A stretch of DNA of 64,000 nucleotides, taken from NCBI RefSeq assembly GCF_004762045.1, contig NZ_SJOM01000007.1, positions 5,791,565 to 5,855,564 of the forward strand, given 5' to 3'. Positions 8,623 to 16,990 of this stretch are shown piece after piece. Position 1 is the stretch's first letter. Every line of letters begins with the position of its first letter. The position numbers and the translations under genes are program-made. Below the pieces are notes generated by a model. The model searched no databases. It was given only the letters and a program-made list of their open reading frames with translations, and was not told the origin of the DNA. This DNA comes from Mycobacterium sp. DL99 (GTDB lineage: Bacteria; Actinomycetota; Actinomycetes; Mycobacteriales; Mycobacteriaceae).

Positions 8623-9004
8623 TTGCCCCAGTCGCCGATCTGCCCGCAGTACCCGACACCGTCGCAGTGCATGCCGCGCCGGCACCTGCCACCGCACACA
8701 ACGAAATCGCTCCGGCGCATCCCACCGAATCTGAGACCGCGCCCACCGAGGCCGATCCGGCCGCCGCGGTGACCGTCAGTTCCAATGGCGCAACCGACCT
8801 TTCGACCGGAAACAAGGCAGAACCCGGCAAGACCGGCACCACTTCAAGCCGACCTGCCCAGCAGATACGTACCTCGGTGGAGAGTGCGGCCAACGAAGTC
8901 AACTAGGGCCTCAACGACATTCGCCAGGGTATCGAGAAGTCGCTCACCGGACTGAAAGACCGAATCAGCAAGAACACCACAAAAGCGAGCAGCACGAAGG
9001 ACTG
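8613..9004 (+). pseudogene. Ala/Pro/Thr-rich 3' part of the decayed gene, with an in-frame TAG
   Basis: From GTG 8613 the frame runs as an Ala/Pro/Thr/Glu-rich linker (97 residues) to a TAG at 8904-8906. It then continues in the same frame for 32 more sense codons (GLNDIRQGIEKSLTGLKDRI, then a Lys/Thr/Ser tail) to TGA at 9002-9004. The basic, amphipathic ending resembles the C-termini of GjpA-like mycobacterial secreted proteins. The conserved look of the sequence after TAG suggests a recent nonsense mutation. Together with the preceding small reading frame it looks like one broken gene. Confidence 0.55.
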
Positions 9005-9044
9005 AGCCGGAACTCCGGGCAGGGCCCACACTGTTGGACGAGCC

Positions 9045-10355
9045 CTAGGCTACCGGGACGAGTTGCGTGCGGGTGCGATTCCGGTGGTGGACCCCGACAG
9101 CGATGAGCCCACCCACCGCACACAGCTGGAGCGCGATGAGGTACCAGGCCGGCGACAGCAAGCTTCCCGACGAGGAGATCAACGCCGTGACGATGTATGG
9201 AGCGAAGCCGCCGAAGGCCGCGTTGGCGACGGCGTAGACGATCGACAGATAGGAGGCCCGCACATTGTCGGGGGTCAGTTCCGACAGCATCGCGGTGGTG
9301 GGCCCCGCGGTGAGGCCGAGGAAAGCCGCGAAAAGTAGTACCGCAGCGCCGATCTGGAGTGTGCCGCCTTGCACCAGTAGGTAGTAGCCCGGAATGGCGA
9401 CGACAGCCAGTCCGACGGCCCCGACGGTCATGACCTTCCACCGGGCGACGCGATCGGCCAACAAGCCGCCGAGAACGATGAATCCCGCATAGGCGGTCAA
9501 ACCCACCAGTGATGCGGTCAGTCCGTCCGACAGGGGCCGATCCAGCACGCCACCGAAGAACGTGGGAAGGAACTGCAAGGTGGCATATCCACCGGCCGTC
9601 CAGGACACGATGGCGGCCGTGCCAGCCAATATCATCCGCCACTGGCTACGGAACACGTCCCGTACGGGGTGTTCGGAGACTCGCCCTTCCTCCTGCATCT
9701 GTGTGAACGCGGGCGTCTCATCGATCTTGCGTCGGATGAGCCATCCGACGATCCCCAGGGGAAGCGCAATCAGGAAGGGAATGCGCCACCCCGTCGAATG
9801 CAGGAACTCCTCGGACATGCTCGCGGTCAAGGCCGTACCCAGGCCCGCGGAGACAGCCAGCGCGGCGACGATGCTGGCGGGCTGGACGGATCCGTAAAGG
9901 CCCCGCCTCTCCGGCGTCGCGTGTTCGAAGAGCAACGACGCGGCACCGCCGAATTCACCACCGGCGGAAAAACCTTGCACGAGGCGCAACACGATGAGCG
10001 CCAGTGGGGCAAGGATCCCGACGGACTCGTACGAAGGCAACACCCCGATCAGGGTGGTCGCCCCGGCCATGGTCAGGATCACGACCGACAGCACCCATCG
10101 CCGACCTCTGCGGTCACCTAGGTTGCCGAACACCAAGGCCCCGATCGGACGTAGCACGAAGGCCGCGCCGAAGACCGCCAGAGTGGCCAACAATCCGTTC
10201 AGGCCATTGGATTTGGGGAAGAACACCTCGGCCAGGACCGGTGCGAAGTAGCCGTATATCGCGAAGTCGTACCACTCGACGAAGTTGCCGGCGGCCGCCG
10301 CAGCGATGATTTTGCCTTTTCCAGCTCGCCGCGGCGTGGTTTCTGCGGTGCTCAC
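9045..10355 (-). CDS. MHS-type (metabolite:H+ symporter) MFS transporter
   Basis: 436 residues from a GTG with AAGGAG upstream; a longer open frame exists but would run across the LacI operator. It contains GNFVEWYDFAIYGYFAPVLA, the hallmark N-terminus of the MHS family, and the MFS loop motif GNLGDRRGRRW, with 12 predicted membrane segments. Relatives import organic acids such as shikimate, alpha-ketoglutarate, citrate or ketone bodies. Its promoter region carries the same 20-bp operator as the downstream catabolic operon, so it most likely imports the substrate of that pathway. Confidence 0.88.
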   Translation of the reverse strand: MSTAETTPRRAGKGKIIAAAAAGNFVEWYDFAIYGYFAPVLAEVFFPKSNGLNGLLATLAVFGAAFVLRPIGALVFGNLGDRRGRRWVLSVVILTMAGATTLIGVLPSYESVGILAPLALIVLRLVQGFSAGGEFGGAASLLFEHATPERRGLYGSVQPASIVAALAVSAGLGTALTASMSEEFLHSTGWRIPFLIALPLGIVGWLIRRKIDETPAFTQMQEEGRVSEHPVRDVFRSQWRMILAGTAAIVSWTAGGYATLQFLPTFFGGVLDRPLSDGLTASLVGLTAYAGFIVLGGLLADRVARWKVMTVGAVGLAVVAIPGYYLLVQGGTLQIGAAVLLFAAFLGLTAGPTTAMLSELTPDNVRASYLSIVYAVANAAFGGFAPYIVTALISSSGSLLSPAWYLIALQLCAVGGLIAVGVHHRNRTRTQLVPVA

Positions 10356-10397
10356 AGGTCTCCTTAGGAAGTGGCGCGGACAAGCGGCTGCGGACAA

Positions 10398-10417
10398 TTG
10401 GTAATACGATTTACCAA
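10398..10417. promoter_or_regulatory. LacI-family operator 1 (transporter/lacI divergent region)
   Basis: TTGGTAATACGATTTACCAA has 7-bp arms TTGGTAA/TTACCAA and a central CG, as is usual for LacI-family operators. It is the exact reverse complement of the site at 11607-11626. It lies 43 bases upstream of the MHS transporter start and about 107 bases upstream of the lacI start, so it can control both divergent genes. A TTGACA element for the transporter is at 10447-10442 on the minus strand. Confidence 0.9.
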
Positions 10418-10524
10418 ACCCTACGATATGAGCCGGATCACTGTCAACGGCTGCAAAGCCAACGGTCTCCCGACGTAAAGTGAGGCCAGCCGCACCAGGA
10501 TTGGGATTGATCGGGAGGCACCGC

Positions 10525-11568
10525 GTGGCCAAATCTTCACGAGGCTCGACGGCCACTGCGGCCGACGTGGCCCGGTTGGCAGGCGTGTCCCCCGGCATGG
10601 TGTCCCGACTGCTCAACGGCGACGAAACGCTGCGGGCACGCGAGGAGACCAAGGAGCGAGTTCGCCAGGCCGCCGCGGAGCTCGACTACACACCGAACTT
10701 CGCGGCGCGGGCGCTGCGAAAAGCCAAAGCCGGCGTGATCGGCCTGGCGGTCCACGACGCAAGCAACCCCGTCTACAGCCAGATCATCGCCGGGGCACAG
10801 GCGGAGGCCACCCGGGCCGGTTATGCACTGATGCTGGCCGACGTGGATGCACTTGCCACCGACCGGACGTTGTTCCAGCGAGTCGTCGCGAGCGGCGCCA
10901 TCGACGGTCTACTACTGCAACGCGCCGGTACCGCGTCGGACGCTCCGGTGGCCAAGATCGCCGCCGAACGGGTACCGACCGTGCTGCTCAACGACCGGTC
11001 CCGCGGCGCCATCGGCAGTGTGGCAGTGGATGACTACGGGGCGGCCCGCCTGGCCGTCGCCCATCTCATCGAACTCGGACACCGCGACATCGGCATGCTG
11101 CACGTCGACGGACCGGCGAACCGCACCAGCCCGCGACGCAAAGGCTGGGCGGATGCGCTTGCGGCAGCCGGACTTCCCGCATCGGATACGCGCGTCGTCG
11201 CCGGCGGACATACTCCTGAGGCCGGGTACCGCGGAATGACCTCGCTACTCGCCTCCCCTCATCGGCCCACTGCAGTATTCGTCGCGAACTCGTTCTCGGC
11301 GGTGGGTGCGATCGCTGCGGCGCACGACGCGGGAGTCGATGTTCCCGGGGAGCTGTCCGTCATCGGATTGCATGACATGGCCTTGGCCGAGTTCCTTCGT
11401 CCCACCTTGTCGGTGGTGCGCTTACCTCTGTTCGAACTCGGCGTGCGCGCCGTCACCTTGATGCTCGAACGACTGGACGACGAACCGGCGCGACACGATC
11501 GCATCTCCGATCCTGCCCCACTACTGGTGGTGCGCGCCTCCACAGCACCACCCCCGCCCGCGCGCTGA
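10525..11568 (+). CDS. LacI-family transcriptional regulator of the sugar-acid-like cluster
   Basis: 347 residues from the GTG at 10525, preceded by GGGAGG; this start puts the LacI HTH (TAADVARLAGVSPGMVSRLL) at about 11-30. The hinge/ligand-binding part begins at KAGVIGLAVHDASNPVYSQI, and later segments (VDDYGAARLAVAHLIELGHRDIG; LRPTLSVVRLP) are typical of the GalR/LacI periplasmic-binding-protein fold. Two identical operators flank the gene, one toward the divergent transporter and one over the promoter of the following operon, so it is the probable local repressor. Its inducer is likely a sugar or sugar-acid-like compound. Confidence 0.88.
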   Translation: MAKSSRGSTATAADVARLAGVSPGMVSRLLNGDETLRAREETKERVRQAAAELDYTPNFAARALRKAKAGVIGLAVHDASNPVYSQIIAGAQAEATRAGYALMLADVDALATDRTLFQRVVASGAIDGLLLQRAGTASDAPVAKIAAERVPTVLLNDRSRGAIGSVAVDDYGAARLAVAHLIELGHRDIGMLHVDGPANRTSPRRKGWADALAAAGLPASDTRVVAGGHTPEAGYRGMTSLLASPHRPTAVFVANSFSAVGAIAAAHDAGVDVPGELSVIGLHDMALAEFLRPTLSVVRLPLFELGVRAVTLMLERLDDEPARHDRISDPAPLLVVRASTAPPPPAR

Positions 11569-11588
11569 CCAGCCTCACCGCAGTCGCC

Positions 11589-11594
11589 TTGACA
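11589..11594 (+). promoter_or_regulatory. Putative -35 box of the catabolic operon
   Basis: A perfect TTGACA lies 12 bases before the LacI operator. A -10 element at normal spacing (about 11611-11620) would fall within the operator, so repressor binding would block the promoter directly. Confidence 0.6.
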
Positions 11595-11606
11595 AACTCT
11601 TCTCTG

Positions 11607-11626
11607 TTGGTAAATCGTATTACCAA
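11607..11626. promoter_or_regulatory. LacI-family operator 2 (in front of the catabolic operon)
   Basis: TTGGTAAATCGTATTACCAA, exact reverse complement of operator 1. It is directly followed by the ribosome-binding site AGAGGAGG (11628-11635) and the GTG start at 11643, and overlaps the expected -10 region. Confidence 0.9.
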
Positions 11627-11642
11627 CAGAGGAGGTTGCGCT

Positions 11643-12860
11643 GTGAAGAAACCCCGCCAGTCCCGCGCGGGCATCCGGCCGCTTCGCGGAATCACGTGGG
11701 ATCACCCCCGCGGGGTCGACGCCCTGTCCGCATGTGCAGCGCAATTTCACCGCGACACCGGGATCGCCGTGGAATGGACTGCCCGTCCACTGAAGGCGTT
11801 TGAAGAGATACCCATCGTCGAACTCGCCCGCGACTACGATCTCGTGGCCCTTGACCATCCCTTCATCGGCGACGCCGTGGCCGATGGCGCGTTGACTGCG
11901 CTCGACGACTTCTGGTCCGCCGAGGACATAGAGGATCGCATGCATGATTCGGCCGGACCCAGCCACGCGAGCTATCAGTGGGACGGGCGACTGTGGGGCG
12001 GGGCGGTCGACGCGGCCTGCATGGTCAGCGCACATCAGCGGGATCGCGTCGAACCCCTTGAGCTGCCCACGCACTGGCGAGAGGTCGAGCAGTTCGCGCA
12101 CCGCTACGGGCGCGAATCGGTATTGTTCGCCGCCAATCCCACGCATCTGTGGGGCACCTTGCTGTCTCTGTGCGAAGCCGTCGCCGACACCGATCCCCTG
12201 CGCCGACGGCATCGTCACGCGGACGCGCGTCCGGATTGGTTCAGCGATACCGGGATCGAGGCCGACGTGCTCACCACGGCGCTTGAGCACACCTCGGCGG
12301 CGCTGCGACACTGCGCACCGGAATCACTGCGCTGCGATCCGATCACCGTACTCAAGCGCCTTGCCGATCCCACCGACGCCGCGATATACAGCCCACTGGT
12401 ATTCGGCTACATCACCTATTCGTGGCCAACCGATCGCGGTGCGGTCGTCGCGTTCACCGACGCGCCCAGCCTCGGCCGCACCGGCGCATCCGTCGGCACC
12501 CTGACGGGCGGAGTGGGGCTATCGGTGTCAGCGCGATCGGAATTACCTTCCGAGGCAGCAGAGTTCGTTCGATACGTGACATCCCGCCCGATCCAGCAGG
12601 GTCTGTACAGCGCGGCAGGGGGCCAGTGCGGCCGCCGATCGGTGTGGACCGACGCCCGCATCAACGAACAGGTCACCGACTTCTACCGCGGCACATTGGC
12701 CACGATGGACCGGGCCTTCGTTCGGCCACGGCTACCCGGCTACCCGGCCTACCAGCGCGCCGCCTCGCACACCGTGCATGCCTCGCTCACCGCGGGAACC
12801 CCCACCGGTCACGTGGTGACCGCCCTCAACCGCCTGTGGTGCGAGCATGTCCGCAGTTGA
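11643..12860 (+). CDS. Solute-binding-protein-like protein without signal peptide
   Basis: 405 residues from a GTG with an excellent ribosome-binding site. The sequence resembles family 1 extracellular solute-binding proteins of sugar ABC transporters: GITWDHPRGVDAL near the start, YDLVALDHPFIG, a YQWDGRLWGGAVDAACMV segment and a C-terminal part with EAAEFVRYVTSRPIQQGLYSAAGGQ. There is no signal peptide or lipobox; the N-terminus is just KKPRQSRAGIRPLRG. No ABC permease or ATPase gene accompanies it. It may be a cytoplasmic sensor, a chaperone for a CoA ester or an enzyme recruited from the binding-protein fold. First gene of the LacI-controlled operon, overlapping the next by 14 bases. Confidence 0.7.
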   Translation: MKKPRQSRAGIRPLRGITWDHPRGVDALSACAAQFHRDTGIAVEWTARPLKAFEEIPIVELARDYDLVALDHPFIGDAVADGALTALDDFWSAEDIEDRMHDSAGPSHASYQWDGRLWGGAVDAACMVSAHQRDRVEPLELPTHWREVEQFAHRYGRESVLFAANPTHLWGTLLSLCEAVADTDPLRRRHRHADARPDWFSDTGIEADVLTTALEHTSAALRHCAPESLRCDPITVLKRLADPTDAAIYSPLVFGYITYSWPTDRGAVVAFTDAPSLGRTGASVGTLTGGVGLSVSARSELPSEAAEFVRYVTSRPIQQGLYSAAGGQCGRRSVWTDARINEQVTDFYRGTLATMDRAFVRPRLPGYPAYQRAASHTVHASLTAGTPTGHVVTALNRLWCEHVRS

Positions 12861-14400
12861 GGGCCACACCACGGTGGCCGAGCAGTTCGCTGCGGTCGAA
12901 AGACTGCACGGCGCCCGCCGCGCCCTGTGCTCCGCCAACGGCTCCGGCCAGTGGCTGACATTCAGCGATGTCGGAGAGCGCGCCCGAACCGCCACCGCAC
13001 TGTTCGCCGAACACGGGGCCGGCTCCGGCGATCGGGTCATGCTGGTGCTGCCCAACAGCATGATCCTGCGGATCCTGGAGCGTGCAGTCTTGGGCTCCGG
13101 GCTGGTGAGGGTGGCCCTGTCACCGCGACTGCACCCACGCGAGATCGCGGCGATCGCGCTCGACTGCGAGGCCCGCATCGTCTGCTGTACCAACGAGACT
13201 CGCAACGCGATTGCTACCGCACTGGAAGAGGTGCGATGGTCCGCGGCGCTGTTCGTATGCGATGACCAGCCAAGCCCCGGCACAGTGTCTCCCGCGTCCC
13301 TGAAGGCCCGGCCAACCGCTCCGGAGCTGGACTGGCCCGCACCGGAGCCCGACGACATCGCGATGCTGATGTACAGCTCGGGAACCACCGGAGCACCCAA
13401 GGGTGCTGTGGTGACCCATCGCTCCTGGGTGGCACAGACGAATCGCGCACTCGATCAGCTGCCGCCGTTGGGCCCGGAGGATGTGGTGCTGGCGGTCGCG
13501 CCGATGACACACTTCGGCGGCTCCATCGGCCTCGACAGCGCCGTGTGCGGTGCGGCCACCGTGACAATGGCGACGTTCGAGCCTCAGTCCGTGCTCGAAG
13601 CGATCGACGCGTTCAAGGTCACCGTGATGCCGCTGGCCCCTGTCATGCTCGAACGCATCGCCCGCACTGCCGTCCAGTCTCATTGTGTACCAGCCAGACT
13701 CCGGGTCATCCCCTACGGGGGCTCCCCCATTTCTCGCGAGGCGCTGCAGCTGGCACACCGCACCTTTCCCGGCACACTCGTGCAGTTCTACGGCCTCGCC
13801 GAAGCGCTCGCTCCCCTGACCGTCCTCACTCCGGATGATCATTCACCCGCACATCCCGAACGATTGGGTACCGCCGGTCAGATCTGTCGGGGCGTGCAGC
13901 TCCGCATCGTCGACGACGAGATCGTCGTACGGGCCGACACCGTGATGCAGAAATACTGGAATCGGCCCGAGCTGACCGCAGAAGTTCTCTCCGGCGGCTG
14001 GTTTCATACCGGTGACCTGGCCAGAGTCGACCACGACGGGTATGTGCACCTGCTCGGCCGCCGCACCGACGTGATCATCAGCGGTGGCTTCAATGTGCAT
14101 CCCGCCGAGGTCGAACGCGTGCTCGCCGGTCTCGATGAGATACGCGAAGCGGGCGTTGTCGGTCTGCCCCACCACGAGTGGGGCGAAGGCGTCACCGCCG
14201 CTGTGGTGCTCGAGCCGGCGTCACGTGGACTCGACCACCAACGACTTTCCGACCGCATCGCCGAGGCGTGTGCACAACACATCGCCGGCTACAAGAAGCC
14301 GGTCGCGGTGCACATCGTCGACGGACTACCGCGCAATGCCGCGGGCAAGCTCGACCGCGCCGCGCTGCGACATCGACTCTCCCACCGAGAAAAGGACTGA
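12847..14400 (+). CDS. AMP-forming acyl-CoA ligase (CaiC-like)
   Basis: 517 residues, full length for the ANL superfamily. The P-loop LMYSSGTTGAPKGAV is at about 176-190, the A5-type motif FYGLAEALAPL follows, then GGWFHTGDLARVDHDGYVHLLGRRTDVI with the hinge Asp, and the C-terminal catalytic lysine region LPRNAAGKLDRAAL. It should activate a carboxylic acid to its CoA thioester with ATP. The start overlaps the preceding gene, and a CoA transferase and a crotonase follow, as in the carnitine (CaiC/CaiB/CaiD) arrangement. The substrate is unknown. Confidence 0.87.
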   Translation: MSAVEGHTTVAEQFAAVERLHGARRALCSANGSGQWLTFSDVGERARTATALFAEHGAGSGDRVMLVLPNSMILRILERAVLGSGLVRVALSPRLHPREIAAIALDCEARIVCCTNETRNAIATALEEVRWSAALFVCDDQPSPGTVSPASLKARPTAPELDWPAPEPDDIAMLMYSSGTTGAPKGAVVTHRSWVAQTNRALDQLPPLGPEDVVLAVAPMTHFGGSIGLDSAVCGAATVTMATFEPQSVLEAIDAFKVTVMPLAPVMLERIARTAVQSHCVPARLRVIPYGGSPISREALQLAHRTFPGTLVQFYGLAEALAPLTVLTPDDHSPAHPERLGTAGQICRGVQLRIVDDEIVVRADTVMQKYWNRPELTAEVLSGGWFHTGDLARVDHDGYVHLLGRRTDVIISGGFNVHPAEVERVLAGLDEIREAGVVGLPHHEWGEGVTAAVVLEPASRGLDHQRLSDRIAEACAQHIAGYKKPVAVHIVDGLPRNAAGKLDRAALRHRLSHREKD

Positions 14401-14403
14401 GCC

Positions 14404-15534
14404 ATGCAGGCACTCGACTCCATCCGGATACTGGACTTCACCCAGATGATGCTGGGCCCGTTCGCCACCCAATTACTCGCCGATCTCGGCGCTGACGTCA
14501 TCAAGGTGGAACGTCCCGACGGCGAATGGGAACGTGACCTGGCGATGATGGGCGGTTACGTCGCCGGGCAATCGGCAGCCTTCCTGGCGATGAACCGCAA
14601 CAAGCGCTCGATCGCACTCGATCTCAAGGATCCCGGGGCCCGATCGGCACTGCTCGACCTCGCCCGCGCCTGCGATGTGGTCGTGGAGAACTTCCGGCCG
14701 GGCGTGATGGATCGTCTCGGCTTGGGCTACAACGATTTCAGGGCCGTCAAGGACGACATCATCTACTGCTCAGGATCGGGCTGGGGTCAAGACACCGCAC
14801 TTGCCAAGCAAGGCCGTCCCGGCCAGGACCTGCTGATCCAAGCCATGTCCGGGCTGGCCGCCTCGACCGGACGACACAACGATCCGCCCACCCCTGCCGG
14901 CACCGCCATCGTCGATCACGCCACCGCTCTCACCCTGGCCAATGGAATCCTCGCGGCGATCATCGCCCGGAACACCCACGGTATCGGCCAACAGGTGGAG
15001 GTGGACCTGTACTCGGTCGCCATCGCCATGCAATGCCAGGAGATCTCGGCGCAGGTCAATCAGAACAGCGAGTACCAACGATCCGAATCCGGGATCGGTC
15101 AGTCGTGGTTGTCGGCCCCGTTCGGTGTCTACGAAACCATCGACGGCTGGATGGCCATCGCGATGGCGCCCCTCGACGACATCGCCGCCGCCCTGGAACA
15201 CCCCGAGCTGGCCGGATTCGACGCCTGGACCGAACGCGATATCGCCAAGCAGAGCGTCGAGCAGATCACCCGGACCAACACCACCCAGCATTGGCTCGAC
15301 GTGCTACTGCCCCAAGGTATCTGGGCGGCCCAAGTTCGCAGCACCAAACAAGCCGTCGACGAGCTTCGCGACACCGGGTCGGAACTACTCGTCACCGTGG
15401 ATGGCCCGGGCGGCACACCGATCGAACTCATCGGGTGTCCCATCACGCTCAGCGCCACCCCGTGGCAGCAGCGCCTCGCACCCCCTCGGGTCGGCGAACA
15501 CACCGCGGAAATTCTCGGAACAGGAAAGCCATGA
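14404..15534 (+). CDS. CaiB/BaiF family (class III) CoA-transferase
   Basis: 376 residues. The start ILDFTQMMLGPFATQLLADLGADVIKVERP is the signature of family III CoA-transferases; Asp171 in AIVDHATALTLANGI is the likely catalytic aspartate that forms the acyl anhydride. Such enzymes move CoA between acids, which saves ATP once a CoA ester cycle is running. It starts three bases after the ligase gene and overlaps the crotonase gene by ATGA. The pair of ligase and transferase suggests priming plus recycling of one thioester pool. Confidence 0.87.
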   Translation: MQALDSIRILDFTQMMLGPFATQLLADLGADVIKVERPDGEWERDLAMMGGYVAGQSAAFLAMNRNKRSIALDLKDPGARSALLDLARACDVVVENFRPGVMDRLGLGYNDFRAVKDDIIYCSGSGWGQDTALAKQGRPGQDLLIQAMSGLAASTGRHNDPPTPAGTAIVDHATALTLANGILAAIIARNTHGIGQQVEVDLYSVAIAMQCQEISAQVNQNSEYQRSESGIGQSWLSAPFGVYETIDGWMAIAMAPLDDIAAALEHPELAGFDAWTERDIAKQSVEQITRTNTTQHWLDVLLPQGIWAAQVRSTKQAVDELRDTGSELLVTVDGPGGTPIELIGCPITLSATPWQQRLAPPRVGEHTAEILGTGKP

Positions 15535-16346
15535 TCTCAAGCACCGTTGAATATCCCCATCCCCACCTGGCTGTCGAAGATCACTGCGCCGATGACGGCG
15601 CGATCGTCCGCGTGTTGCGCATCGACCGGGTCGAGAAATTGGGTGCGCTCTCGGGTGATCTGGTGGCAGCGCTCGGGGCACAGATCGCGCTCATCAGATC
15701 CACCCGTGCCATCAGAGCGGTCATCCTCACCGGCACGGGACGCGGGTTCATCGCGGGCGCCGATGTGAGCGAGTACTTCCGGGCCACCGCCGAGGAGTTC
15801 GGCGAATATCAGCTCACCTCCCGCCGGGTGTTCGAGTCGTTGGAAGCCCTGCCCCAGCCGACCGTCGCCGCGGTCAACGGATACGCGTTCGGTGGAGGCT
15901 TCGAGCTGGCCCTGTGCTGCGACTTCATCATCGCGTCCGAGCACGCCCGCTTCGCCCTGCCCGAGGTCAAGCTCGGTCTCATTCCCGGCGGTGGCGGGAC
16001 CCAACGCCTCGCACAGAGCGCGGGTGTGCGATTCACCAAAGAGATCGTGATGACCGGCCGGACCATCAGGCCGGACGAGGCGCTACGGCGCAATCTGCTC
16101 ATCGAGGTCACCGAGGCTGAGCAGTTGTTGCCCCGCGCGCTCGAATTCGCCACCGGACTCGCGGCCAGCGCGCCGCTTGCGGTCCGGGAGGCGAAGCGCG
16201 TGATCGACGACGGCGTCGTCGGTGATCGCCGCGCCGCATTGACCGCCGAGCAGAGTGCGCTGGGCCGATTGTTCGACAGTGCCGACGGTCGAGAGGGCAT
16301 CGACGCCTTCGTCCACAAACGGCAAGCCCACTTCACCGGCGCCTGA
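15531..16346 (+). CDS. Enoyl-CoA hydratase/isomerase (crotonase, CaiD-like)
   Basis: 271 residues. The oxyanion-hole segment GRGFIAGADVSEY is at 71-82. Both glutamates of true hydratases are present: Glu125 in GGGFELALCCD and Glu145 in FALPEVKLGLIPGGGGTQRL. It should therefore hydrate an enoyl-CoA or dehydrate a 3-hydroxyacyl-CoA. It starts inside the CoA-transferase stop (ATGA). In combination with the CaiC- and CaiB-like enzymes it completes a CoA-level (de)hydration module. Confidence 0.87.
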   Translation: MISSTVEYPHPHLAVEDHCADDGAIVRVLRIDRVEKLGALSGDLVAALGAQIALIRSTRAIRAVILTGTGRGFIAGADVSEYFRATAEEFGEYQLTSRRVFESLEALPQPTVAAVNGYAFGGGFELALCCDFIIASEHARFALPEVKLGLIPGGGGTQRLAQSAGVRFTKEIVMTGRTIRPDEALRRNLLIEVTEAEQLLPRALEFATGLAASAPLAVREAKRVIDDGVVGDRRAALTAEQSALGRLFDSADGREGIDAFVHKRQAHFTGA

Positions 16347-16378
16347 ACCGCACGCACCAGACAGAACGGGGCCACACC

Positions 16379-16990
16379 ATGAGCCACACCACCGACAGAC
16401 TGCTCGCGGTCCTTCGCGCGCCCAGTGCGGAATCGTTTCCTGCGCTGGCCACCATCCTGGTCGATGAAGGATTGCGCCGTATCGAAGTGACGATGTCCAC
16501 CGCGGGAGCACTTGACGCCATCCGCACCATCCGGGCGGCGGCGACCGATGACGTCGTCGTCGGCGCAGGCACCGTCACCACGGTGTCCCAGGTGGATGAG
16601 GTCGCCAGTGCCGGAGCATCATTCGTCGTCTCACCCCATACCGACCATGCCATCGTCGCGGCGGCGGTCGCCCAGGGCCTGGAGGTCTACCCCGGTGCGT
16701 TCACCCCCACCGAGGTGTGCGCCGCGTGGGCAGCCGGGGCGACTGCGGTGAAACTGTTTCCGGCCGGCCGCCTCGGCATCGGCTACCTGCGCGACCTCAG
16801 AGCGCCGCTGCCTGACATCCCGCTCATCCCCACCGGCGGAATCGGACTCGACGACATCGGCGATTGGCTCGACGGCGGCGCCCGGGCGGTCGGCCTCGGT
16901 GCGGTGTTGCAAGGCGACTATCACCGCACCGGCGATGAGGCCGGACTACGAGCCCGCGCCGCACGTGCCGTACGGAATGTGGGTCGATGA
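16379..16990 (+). CDS. KDPG/KHG-type class I aldolase
   Basis: 203 residues, typical length. It shows Glu36 in RRIEVTMST, GAGTVTT (62-68), PGAFTPTE (105-112) and the Schiff-base Lys125 in AVKLFPAG, followed by PTGGIGLDDI. These are the substrate- and pyruvate-binding elements of 2-keto-3-deoxy-6-phosphogluconate / 4-hydroxy-2-oxoglutarate aldolases. It probably cleaves a 2-keto-3-deoxy sugar-acid (phosphate) into pyruvate and an aldehyde. There is a 32-base gap after the crotonase, then an ATGA overlap with the kinase gene. Confidence 0.88.
   Translation: MSHTTDRLLAVLRAPSAESFPALATILVDEGLRRIEVTMSTAGALDAIRTIRAAATDDVVVGAGTVTTVSQVDEVASAGASFVVSPHTDHAIVAAAVAQGLEVYPGAFTPTEVCAAWAAGATAVKLFPAGRLGIGYLRDLRAPLPDIPLIPTGGIGLDDIGDWLDGGARAVGLGAVLQGDYHRTGDEAGLRARAARAVRNVGR

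Noticed and set aside
10356..10652. N-terminal extension of the MHS transporter to 10652
   Set aside because: It would translate through the LacI operator and into the lacI gene; the GTG at 10355 has a good ribosome-binding site and the normal family start.
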